A stretch of DNA of 64,000 nucleotides, from the NCBI GenBank assembly GCA_026391835.1, contig JAPLDF010000075.1, positions 248,001-312,000 of the forward strand. Reading direction: 5' to 3'. The notes below the pieces were generated by a model. That model ran no database searches. It was not told the origin of the DNA and saw nothing but the letters and a program-made list of their open reading frames with translations. A program made the translations under genes and the position numbers. The first letter of the stretch is position 1; every line of letters starts with the position of its first letter. Below are positions 52,078-59,935 of the stretch, piece by piece. The stretch is from Bacteroidota bacterium. GTDB taxonomy: Bacteria; Bacteroidota; Bacteroidia; Bacteroidales; FEN-979.

Positions 52078-55000
52078 TCACCCCTCCCAACTCCTCGTCA
52101 CCACACTTCCATGCTCCTCGTCATTCGTCACTTTCAGGTAGGTTTCAATTTCGGCCTGCATCTCTTCAACATGGGAGATGACACCGACAATCCGGTTCTC
52201 TTTTCGCAGAGCCTTCAGGGTTTCGAAGGCAACTTCAAGCGCCTCTTTGTCAAGGGTGCCAAAGCCCTCATCGAGGAAAAAGAAGTTTTCGGGGGATGCC
52301 GCCAGTTTGTGGATGCTGTCGGCCAGCGCGAGCGCAAGCGACAGGGAAGCCTGGAATGTCTGTCCGCCCGAGAGTGTCTTGACACTGCGCAGGTGGCCTT
52401 CGTTCATATAATCACGCACCTCGAAGCTGTTGTCCTCTGCAAGCTCGATGCCGAGCTTTTGCCGGGTGAGCCTGTAAAACCGCTCGTTGGCAGCTTTGCA
52501 AAGGTTTTGCAGGTACACGGTGGAGACATAATTGACAAACCCGCTGCCCCTGAACAAGTTCTTTAATTCCGAGATATCCTGCCGCCTCAGCTCCGCTGTC
52601 TCCAGCTCCTGTTGGAGCACAGCGAACTTTTCGGCGTCGCTCTTCATGGTGTTGATCCCTTTTTCGAGGCTGCCGGTCTCGCGGATGTTGGTTTCTATGG
52701 TCTGCTTCAGCAGTTTTATCTCCTCTTTCAGCACCAGGTGAGCTGCTTCATCATAGGTCTGGCCGGCCAGCTCCAGTTCAAGTTCCTCCAGCTTTTTTTT
52801 CACGACTTCGACCGAAGTGTTGTAGGCAGCAATCATGGACCGCTCCGCAGCCACATCCAGCTCCTGCTTCAGTACTTTCACCACATATGCGAGTTCCGGA
52901 TCACCATGGGCCCCGCGTTGTTTGTCAATTTTCTGCCTGAGTTTTTCAAGCTGTCCAAGGAGGTCGGCATGGTTCCTCTCCATCTCGCCGATCTTCCCGG
53001 TAAGCCCGGTGATGGTTTTGCTGAGGTTGGTAACCTGTTTTTCCGACTGGAGGAACTTTTCGGTAAGTGCCGCATGCTGCCTGACCAGTTTCCCTGACTT
53101 TTCAAGGAGCTGTTCCGCAGAGAAATCCTGGTACGATTTCGTGTCAATTGTAGTGATCTGTTGCTTCAGCAACTCCATTCTGCCCGCTGCGGCGCTGATT
53201 TTCAGGTCGATCCTGTTCAGTTCCTCCGATCGCCGGTTATGCAACTGAATGTTCAGGTCAATTTCGGTTCCAAGGTTTTTCAAAGTCTGTTCGCAAACAA
53301 CCACCTGGATTTTGATGGTATCGAAACGGTTCTCTTCCTCTTCAAGCATGTGCTCATTTTCCGGGTCAAAACCCGCCCAGGTAAAATTCAGGGCATGCGC
53401 TTTTTCGGTTGCCAGCAATGTGTCAAGTTCGCCCTGGAATTCCTTTTGCTGCTGTAAGATTGCATCCCGGTTCGCACGACTTGCCGTGAGGGAAGTTGCC
53501 TGCCGGCTGCACCTGTCAAGCCTGGCTTCGATCTCCTTTTTTGCGTCCCTGGCGCTCTCCAGGTTGCCTGCCACATCGGTGGGGTTGAGTATATGTGGAT
53601 GTGCTTCCGAGCCACACAACGGGCATGGTTTCCCATCCTGCAACTCAGCGGCGTATTGTTCGAGTTTGTGCAGGACCTGGAGTTCGGAGATTCGTGTTCC
53701 CGTGATGGTCAACTCCTTCTCAAAGCCCGATTTCAGCTGTTCGATCCTGTCAAGGAACCGGGCCGGGTCGATTTCGCCGGGAATGATATCAAACAGCCCG
53801 GATCTGGTAAGAGATGCAATTGCCTCATCATTAAGTTTCTTAAGGGAAATTAACCGCTCTTCCCTTTTTTTCTGGAGATCCAAAACAGCCTGCCGCAGTC
53901 GTTTCAGCTCGGTGAACCATGCTTTGACACCCGATATGATCCTGATATCGGGGAGGCTTTTCTTCAACGACTCAAGTTCAAGAGATAAATCTTTTTGCCT
54001 GGTTTTTCCGTTGCTTACCAGGGCAGCGGTTTCCTGCACCTGCTTTTTCAGGCTTCCTGCATTTCCGGTATGGGTGGCCAGTTCAAAGCCGGTTTTTTTT
54101 ACATCGGCAAACTTTGCCAGCTCCTCCGACTCCCTGAGCAATCTGTCCCTGCTCTCATATTCCTTTCTGAGGTTTTCATAAACAGGCCGGATCACTTCAG
54201 ACTCCTTTTGAAGTGAAGCAAGTCTGGCCTGGCCGGACTCCAGTTCTTCTCCACCTGTCCTGAAGCTCATTTCAAGTCCCTCCAGTTGTGCCAGGTCCGA
54301 TTTGAAGAACATCGCAAAAAGTTCGTACTCCCTGGTCTTTTTATCAAGGTCCTGCATTGCTGCTGCCGATTGCTGCAGTTTTAGTTGTTTCTTCCGCTGG
54401 TCTTCGTATATGCCGGCAATTTTTTTCAGGTTTTCTGCCCGCTGGTCTTGTTTCTCCTTTGCCTCCAGCTCCTTTTTGAATTTGCCAAGTTCTTTTTGAA
54501 GGTTCACTTTTTGCTTTTCCAGTACGGCGATCTTTCCGGGATCAACTTCCCCGATCTCCTGCAACCTGCCCGACAAATGCTGGATCGTGTCGTTGTTCCT
54601 TGAATCAAGCCGCGCAATTTTATCGGAAAGTTCATACTTCGACAGGTTGAACAACTCTTTCAGCATGGTTGTCCGTTCCCCCGAACTCAATTGGAGGAAC
54701 TCCTGGAATTTTCCCTGGGGAATGATGATCGTCCTTCGGAAGTTCTGGTAGTTCAAACCGGTGATCCGTTCGATGTCGGAAACGGGGATTGGGATCCATT
54801 CGCCATTTTCAAAGCGGGCAGCTTTCCTGTCAAATGCGCCTACATCCTCGAATTTGTTCCGGTTCCTGCTGCCCAGCACCACAAACTGGTACCTGGTATC
54901 GTTGTGTGACCTGAACTCAAAATCGATCAGCAGTTTTTTCGATTTCAGGTTCATCATGTTGTAATTCCGCTTGTCGCGCGAGTTTAACCGCTCCGACTCC

Positions 55001-55161
55001 CCGTAGAGGGCGAATGAAATGGCTTCAAGGATGGAGGATTTGCCGCTCCCGACGCCCCCGAATATTCCAAAGAGCCCGGATTGCGTGAGGTTGGTGAAAT
55101 CGATGGTCTGCCTGGTCCGGTAGGAATATAATCCTTCGATGGTTAGTTTTAAGGGGATCAT
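52078..55161 (-). CDS. sbcC: SbcC, SMC-like ATPase subunit of the SbcCD nuclease
   Basis: 1027 aa. N-terminal Walker A GGVGSGKS (35-42) after LTIEGLYSYR; long coiled coils (about 180-500 and 530-850) around a zinc hook CPLC near 514 (GKPCPLCGSEAHP); C-terminal ABC signature LSGGQTF, Walker B FFFLDEGFGTLD near 964, and switch His in VISHVEEM. It forms the ATP-driven heterotetramer with SbcD that opens DNA hairpins and trims protein-blocked ends, a task relevant in a genome this full of palindromes. Its ATG overlaps the sbcD stop by 4 nt (ATGA), so the two are co-translated. Confidence 0.95.
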   Translation of the reverse strand: MIPLKLTIEGLYSYRTRQTIDFTNLTQSGLFGIFGGVGSGKSSILEAISFALYGESERLNSRDKRNYNMMNLKSKKLLIDFEFRSHNDTRYQFVVLGSRNRNKFEDVGAFDRKAARFENGEWIPIPVSDIERITGLNYQNFRRTIIIPQGKFQEFLQLSSGERTTMLKELFNLSKYELSDKIARLDSRNNDTIQHLSGRLQEIGEVDPGKIAVLEKQKVNLQKELGKFKKELEAKEKQDQRAENLKKIAGIYEDQRKKQLKLQQSAAAMQDLDKKTREYELFAMFFKSDLAQLEGLEMSFRTGGEELESGQARLASLQKESEVIRPVYENLRKEYESRDRLLRESEELAKFADVKKTGFELATHTGNAGSLKKQVQETAALVSNGKTRQKDLSLELESLKKSLPDIRIISGVKAWFTELKRLRQAVLDLQKKREERLISLKKLNDEAIASLTRSGLFDIIPGEIDPARFLDRIEQLKSGFEKELTITGTRISELQVLHKLEQYAAELQDGKPCPLCGSEAHPHILNPTDVAGNLESARDAKKEIEARLDRCSRQATSLTASRANRDAILQQQKEFQGELDTLLATEKAHALNFTWAGFDPENEHMLEEEENRFDTIKIQVVVCEQTLKNLGTEIDLNIQLHNRRSEELNRIDLKISAAAGRMELLKQQITTIDTKSYQDFSAEQLLEKSGKLVRQHAALTEKFLQSEKQVTNLSKTITGLTGKIGEMERNHADLLGQLEKLRQKIDKQRGAHGDPELAYVVKVLKQELDVAAERSMIAAYNTSVEVVKKKLEELELELAGQTYDEAAHLVLKEEIKLLKQTIETNIRETGSLEKGINTMKSDAEKFAVLQQELETAELRRQDISELKNLFRGSGFVNYVSTVYLQNLCKAANERFYRLTRQKLGIELAEDNSFEVRDYMNEGHLRSVKTLSGGQTFQASLSLALALADSIHKLAASPENFFFLDEGFGTLDKEALEVAFETLKALRKENRIVGVISHVEEMQAEIETYLKVTNDEEHGSVVTRSWEG

Positions 55162-56384
55162 GGCGCCTCCTCCGTTGAAATGGCTTCCCTGAAAAGGTCG
55201 AGGATGCGCTCATTTGGTTCCTGTCCTTTCCTATGGATGAAAAAGTCGGTGAACAGATCCTCCATACTTTTTGTAAGGTCTGCTGCCGTGATAGATGTAG
55301 TGTCATCCATGCCCTGCCCCCTGGATTCGGGGATGATTGTGACAATTCCGGGATGGGCCTCCAGCAGCCGTTTCCGGTCGGCGGTGGCAAGATACTGGTC
55401 CGAAACGATGGTCAGTTCCACAAAGGCATTGGGGTTTAGGTTCAGCCAACCCACTGCTTCGTCAATATCCTCGAACCGGTTTCTTAAAAGCTGTTTCCCG
55501 GAATTCAGGATGATGTCGCGGGTGGTAACTGGCAGGCCCGGTTCAGCTTCCACGATCACCACGTATTTTTCCTGGTTTGCTTCGCCGAAACTGTAGGCAA
55601 TCGGGCTGCCAGAATATACCATCGGGCAGGGGAGGGTCCCAATGACTTGTTTCCTGTGGAGATGCCCGAGGGCGACATACTGGACCTCACCTGAGATATT
55701 TTCGGTAAAGATGGGCGGGGCACCCCCGATGTAGTTGATGCGCCGCTCCTCTTCCGGCTCCTCGGGGATGGACTCCGGGCCGGATGCAAATAAAAGATGG
55801 GCTGCAAGGATATTGACGCCACGGTTGTCGCAATATTTTGAGGACAGGCCGCTCCATCTTTGTTCAAACAGCTTCCGCAATTCTGCATCTGAATCCTCAA
55901 CCCCCAGGAAGGTTTTCAGCCGGAGTTCATTGGCATAGGGGGCTAGCAGGATGCGCAGGGGGCAGGAGATCCCCGGCAACATGACCTCGATGAACCCGGT
56001 ATCGCTTTTGGTCACCTCCAGGCCGGTTTCGAGCCTGAATGGCGCAACCGCCGAGTTGGGATTCCCGGCAAATATGATTCCGCACTCCCTTGCGAGCGGA
56101 TCGGGTGCTTCAATCCTTTCGGGTGAATCGTGGTTGCCCGCAATGGCGATGACTGCCCGGCTGCCGTTCCTGGCCAGCTTTTTAAGGCACCTGTAAAACA
56201 GTTCAACGGCTTCGGTGGGAGGATTGTAGGTGTCGAAAAGGTCGCCTGCCACAATAACTGCGTCAACCTGTTCCTTTTCAGCGATCTCACAAATTTCGCC
56301 GAGCACTGCTTCCTGTTCTTCCAGCCGGGAAAAACCTTCAAGCCTTTTTCCCAGGTGCCAGTCGGAGGTGTGGAGTATCTTCAT
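55158..56384 (-). CDS. sbcD: SbcD, Mre11-type nuclease subunit
   Basis: 408 aa, normal length. Metallophosphoesterase motifs: DWHLGKR (Asp8, His10), VAGDLFDTYNPP, AGNHDSPERI, then a later GHLHRKQ and YSGSPIAYSFGE; these bind two Mn ions. Exonuclease/endonuclease partner of SbcC, first gene of the two-gene operon. Preceded by a half copy of the GCGTCTT palindromic element at 56415. Confidence 0.95.
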   Translation of the reverse strand: MKILHTSDWHLGKRLEGFSRLEEQEAVLGEICEIAEKEQVDAVIVAGDLFDTYNPPTEAVELFYRCLKKLARNGSRAVIAIAGNHDSPERIEAPDPLARECGIIFAGNPNSAVAPFRLETGLEVTKSDTGFIEVMLPGISCPLRILLAPYANELRLKTFLGVEDSDAELRKLFEQRWSGLSSKYCDNRGVNILAAHLLFASGPESIPEEPEEERRINYIGGAPPIFTENISGEVQYVALGHLHRKQVIGTLPCPMVYSGSPIAYSFGEANQEKYVVIVEAEPGLPVTTRDIILNSGKQLLRNRFEDIDEAVGWLNLNPNAFVELTIVSDQYLATADRKRLLEAHPGIVTIIPESRGQGMDDTTSITAADLTKSMEDLFTDFFIHRKGQEPNERILDLFREAISTEEAP

Positions 56385-56414
56385 GTATTAAATTTAATAA
56401 TTCCTGTTTTTCAG

Positions 56415-56467
56415 TTCTTTGCGTCTTAGCGTCTTAGCGGTGAAGAGAAGTTTCAGTCATTTAAGAC
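56415..56467. repeat. Half copy of GCGTCTT palindromic element
   Basis: TTCTTTGCGTCTTAGCG repeats then GCGGTGAA and a tail ending TTTAAGAC, matching the right arm of the copy at 63687-63805. The left arm is missing. Located between sbcD and the glycosylase gene. Confidence 0.65.
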
Positions 56468-56493
56468 GGCCTGTTACTTTGAGGTGTCGTTAA

Positions 56494-57201
56494 TCAGGTA
56501 GCCAGGCTGAAAGCGGCGAGATACTTGTCGATATATTGCTGTTTGAATTTTGCTTTGTACTGCATAACAAACCTGGGATGTTCCAGGGCAACAATTCTTT
56601 CAAAGAACCCGCATTTGTCGTTGATCAGCTGCAGAAACTTTTCGTTCTTCCCGGTTCCGAAACAATAGCAGATGTCGGATTTGTTTCCAAATTCAACCTG
56701 GGTGCGGATGCTTTCGACCACAAAGGGGTAAACCGAATCAGTAAGTTCCCTGCTGTCGTAATAGTTGTAGTTCTTTTCATTCCCATTGCGGTCGCTGATG
56801 GTAAACCCGAGGGGGCATACCGAGTTGATGTAGAAATTGTCATAGAATTTGGCAGGACCGCCGTAAGCGGCAATTACCTCATACACGAATACGGATGAAG
56901 GTTCGTGGGTTTCCTTCCCGGAATAGTTGAGTCCACACTCATTTTTCAGTCGTTTGGTGTCCGTGAACGGGATCCCGGTCACCCCGGCACCAAACCTCCC
57001 CGGGTTGATCCCAAGGATCAAATGCCTGGTTTTGTTGTCATTATAATATTTGTGATAAAAGGCTGATGAAACAGCCATGATGTCACCGTTCCCGTTAAAC
57101 GGATTCATCACCCTGATTCCTTCGGGCAACCTGCCATTGAAATCAAGTTCGCGGTTAAATTTTATGATCCTGTCAGCAAATGTTTTCATACTGTTGTCCA
57201 A
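56494..57201 (-). CDS. SMUG2-type uracil-DNA glycosylase family protein
   Basis: 235 aa. Family motifs: LGINPGRFGAG (63-73) as the water-activating loop with NPF(N) upstream, PFTD following, SVCPLGF in the centre and LEHPRFVMQY (206-215) as the DNA-intercalating motif 2. The family removes uracil or damaged bases from DNA. It starts 230 nt after the SLATT-like gene region on the same strand; the gap up to that gene shows no other ORF. Two nearby starts, ATG 57201 and 57189; neither has a strong ribosome site. Confidence 0.85.
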   Translation of the reverse strand: MDNSMKTFADRIIKFNRELDFNGRLPEGIRVMNPFNGNGDIMAVSSAFYHKYYNDNKTRHLILGINPGRFGAGVTGIPFTDTKRLKNECGLNYSGKETHEPSSVFVYEVIAAYGGPAKFYDNFYINSVCPLGFTISDRNGNEKNYNYYDSRELTDSVYPFVVESIRTQVEFGNKSDICYCFGTGKNEKFLQLINDKCGFFERIVALEHPRFVMQYKAKFKQQYIDKYLAAFSLAT

Positions 57202-57432
57202 AGTCTGCTAAAATCAGCCTATGCAATCAAATGGTTGGTTACGCTTTATTCTGCAATCGCAACGGTCCCGGCCTGAAACTGTCCGGTATCTCCTTCCCTA
57301 TGGCAAAGTACACCATCCCGTCCACATGCCCTGTCAAGTTTCAGGGATCGGAAGGTACGACAATCAATTGATCCTGCCTGAGTTTTCTTTTATTTCAATG
57401 ATTGCTGCAGGTTCTTGCATTCTGCCAGCAAA

Positions 57433-57939
57433 TCACTCTTTCAGCAACATTTTACTTTCTGACTGAAAGTAGGCGCTGGCCTGTAACAGTTGAAGACCTT
57501 TTATTTCGATGTTCAGCCATCGGTACAAATTCAGATAATCCGGATCGCCGTGGCATGTGCCAAACCTGATCCTGGCCTCATTCAGCAGGTATTTGCATTC
57601 GATGCGTGCATTTTCACGGATCTCTTCCTTCTTTTTATACCCTCGCTGCGAAATGTAGAGCATGGCCACCGACGACACGGAAGGCAGGATCAGTGTGGCA
57701 AGGTCGAACACATTCAGCATCCATAGGTCCCTGAAATCGAATATTTTTTTTATGCCGAATATGATCGTCACCGAAAATCCCAGGACAACGATGAGCATAT
57801 GTGCCCGGAAGTTCAATCGTTCATAACGTTCCGACTCCCTGAGATAATCTTTGTAATATTTCGCTTCAATGTATTGGATAAACCCGAGCGTTTGCTCCCT
57901 GATGGTTTTTTCATGCCATTCTTTTTCTTCTTCTGCCAT
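57433..57939 (-). CDS. SLATT-like two-TM membrane protein
   Basis: 168 aa. Helical acidic N-terminus (1-42), two membrane segments (about 46-63 and 76-97), then a basic, amphipathic C-terminus (YKKKEEIREN and a helix to the end). This is the layout of the SLATT/DUF4231 group, predicted pore-forming effectors in nucleotide-signalled conflict systems; the match is structural by eye. No nucleotide synthase or sensor lies next to it, so it could equally be a plain membrane protein. Its start is 39 nt after the amidohydrolase gene on the same strand, so they are probably one operon. Confidence 0.7.
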   Translation of the reverse strand: MAEEEKEWHEKTIREQTLGFIQYIEAKYYKDYLRESERYERLNFRAHMLIVVLGFSVTIIFGIKKIFDFRDLWMLNVFDLATLILPSVSSVAMLYISQRGYKKKEEIRENARIECKYLLNEARIRFGTCHGDPDYLNLYRWLNIEIKGLQLLQASAYFQSESKMLLKE

Positions 57940-57978
57940 ACGTGTAGCATTTTTAAATGTTCATAACAGGTTTAATCT

Positions 57979-59316
57979 TCATTTTGGCCAGAACTCATTT
58001 TTTACGGTGCAAAGATCATGGTTTAAAAAGGCTTCGGCGTTGGTAATGGCGATCTGGTTGAACAGTTCGATTCCCAGGAAAGCCCTCGCGTTGATCACAA
58101 ACTGTCTTTCGCTGATGGCTTTGCTTACCATGTAGAAGTCGGTGCCGAACAAAACACGTGTTCTTATCTTGTCGTCTGCCTCCAGGATCATTTTGAGCAA
58201 TGGCAGCAATGCGGCATCCTGCAATGTATAGCTGATATCGGCGTAAACATTGGGGTATTTCCGCATCAGGTCACAGATGATGGTAAACCAGCAGAAGTTG
58301 TAGACCTTGTTGATATCGTCGGTGTACCAGTTGTTAAGGTCAAGTGAAGGATATGTGGCGGTCATGTTCCGGATATGCCTATCGGCCCAGGCGTTTTCGA
58401 GGAAGTTGTGCCACTCTTCGCCCGAACCCCAGTGTCCGAGGCATATCTTTAGCTTGTGGTAGTCGGGAGCGTCGTTGCCCCATGAAATTTTCAACAGGTC
58501 CCTGTTGAGCAGGCATTCAAAATTAAGCGGGTGGGTGAAATATTGCTGAAAATCATTCGGTTTTTCATGAGGCAGTTGCCGTTCAAGGATCGGGTGATAA
58601 CGTTCGCCAGGATCCAGGTCGTATTTAAAATGAACAGCACCTACACTGCAATGGGTGATGAACGGGATGTTGTTTTCCAGTGCAAAATCATACACGGGTT
58701 TCATGCGCAGGTCGAAAGGATAGTAGCCCAATGCCGGGTAGAGTTTGATGCCCTGGAAGGTTCCCTTACTGATAAGTTGCTTCAGCCTTTGCAGAAATCC
58801 ATCTCCGGTAAACGTCTTCCCGATTTCCAGCTCCCTCGCATGGGAGGGGTTTAACCGGCGCGGATCGCAGAAAACAAACGGATAGATTATGTCCTGAAAA
58901 CCGGGTTTGTTTTTTATCTCTTCCAGGTCCGACAGCTGTTTGCTGAACAGTGTTTTGGGCAGCCCGGCCCCCATGTATTCCATATCCATCGTGAGGAATA
59001 CGTAACCTGTATATTGGGGATAATACTCCTGCATGCTTTTGATCACAAACTCCTGGCTTTTCCGGTCGCCATACCGTACAAAATTCAGAAACCTGATCAG
59101 CATGGCTTCGTTAAAACCAAGCAGAATCCGCAGGATGAATTTTACAATGGATCCAAGGAAACCAAACCGGCGGTTGATTGGTGCATTCCTGACAAGTGTT
59201 TGAAGCCATTGTCTCGACAACACCCAGGACACAGCTACATGCTTCGAAAGGAAATACTTTGGCACATGGTCGTACGTGAAACAATGTGCATGAACGTTGT
59301 AAAATCTTTTTGCCAT
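57979..59316 (-). CDS. Amidohydrolase-family metal-dependent hydrolase
   Basis: 445 aa, TIM-barrel amidohydrolase_2-like. Metal ligands in order: NVHAHCF (His9, His11), KLYPALG at the barrel Lys/strand region, FITHCSVGA, CLGHWGSG and LFGTDFYM (Asp). Insertions at 20-110 (basic, hydrophobic) are longer than in the simplest members. Substrate unknown; members hydrolyse or decarboxylate cyclic or aromatic amides and acids. First gene of the pair with the SLATT-like protein. Confidence 0.82.
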   Translation of the reverse strand: MAKRFYNVHAHCFTYDHVPKYFLSKHVAVSWVLSRQWLQTLVRNAPINRRFGFLGSIVKFILRILLGFNEAMLIRFLNFVRYGDRKSQEFVIKSMQEYYPQYTGYVFLTMDMEYMGAGLPKTLFSKQLSDLEEIKNKPGFQDIIYPFVFCDPRRLNPSHARELEIGKTFTGDGFLQRLKQLISKGTFQGIKLYPALGYYPFDLRMKPVYDFALENNIPFITHCSVGAVHFKYDLDPGERYHPILERQLPHEKPNDFQQYFTHPLNFECLLNRDLLKISWGNDAPDYHKLKICLGHWGSGEEWHNFLENAWADRHIRNMTATYPSLDLNNWYTDDINKVYNFCWFTIICDLMRKYPNVYADISYTLQDAALLPLLKMILEADDKIRTRVLFGTDFYMVSKAISERQFVINARAFLGIELFNQIAITNAEAFLNHDLCTVKNEFWPK

Positions 59317-59345
59317 GGTTTTTCGATTAAGGTTTATACCAATGT

Positions 59346-59436
59346 TACCGGTGGCTTCGGCTGCGCTCAGCCACCGGGTGGGGTGCTCAGCCGCCGGGTG
59401 AACGCAGGTGGCTGAGCGCAGCCGAAGTCACCGGTA
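59346..59436. repeat. Long inverted repeat with 30-bp arms
   Basis: Arms 59346-59375 and 59407-59436 (GGCTTCGGCTGCGCTCAG on one side, its reverse complement on the other) match at 29 of 30 positions around a 31-nt loop. Sits just upstream of the amidohydrolase start. A miniature palindromic element of the kind seen in Bacteroidota spacers. Confidence 0.8.
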
Positions 59437-59654
59437 GTAAATGGTACGTGTTCAAAATATAGTTTTGGTATCAGACAGCAGCAAATATAAGTCTGTAAAA
59501 ATATTCAGAATAAATTAATTGACAATATTATTTAAAACAATTTCATAACAAAATTTGCAGAGAGTCCTGCAAGTTTTTACCTGTCCGGGTCTATTCACCT
59601 TTAGACCGGGCACACTTTTCTGAACACTCTCACACTTTTTTGAACAGACTCTGC

Positions 59655-59860
59655 TTATACGCAGTTTCAACGTGGTTTGATGACGTTTCATCGTGGTTTC
59701 TACGTGGTTATACACAGTTTCAACGTGGTTTGATTACGTTTCATCGTGGTTTCTACCTGCTTGTACGCAGTTTCAACGTGGTTTGATGACGATTCGACGT
59801 GGTTTCTACGTGCTCATACGCAGTTTCAACGTGGTTTGATGACGTTTCTCCGTGGTTTCA
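59655..59860. repeat. 53-bp tandem repeat, about 3.9 copies
   Basis: Units start at 59655, 59708, 59761 and 59814, exactly 53 bp apart. Each reads TTATACGCAGTTTCAACGTG then GTTTGATGACGTTTC and CGTGGTTTCTACGTG, with the inner word CGTGGTTT repeated twice per unit; units differ by a few substitutions. No coding gene supports it. The 620-nt gap between the amidohydrolase and hydrogenase genes consists of this array, the inverted repeat and the terminator. Confidence 0.85.
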
Positions 59861-59884
59861 GGTTACCGACGCCACAGAGAACAA

Positions 59885-59918
59885 AAAAAGCCGCCCCGGG
59901 TATCAGGGGCGGCTTTTT
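59885..59918 (-). terminator. Terminator of the hyd operon
   Basis: AAAAAGCCGCCCC / GGGGCGGCTTTTT with an 8-nt loop, 18 nt after the hydA stop codon. On the minus strand the stem is followed by a run of T. It also works in the other direction. Confidence 0.85.
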
Positions 59919-59935
59919 CAGTTTTGGAAGCAGTT

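Noticed and set aside
53249-54181. 310-codon ORF on the plus strand
   Set aside because: Antisense shadow of sbcC coiled-coil codons; Ser/Phe/Cys-rich with no domain.
59655-59860. CRISPR-like array
   Set aside because: Units are contiguous 53-bp tandem repeats with no unique spacers and no cas genes nearby.
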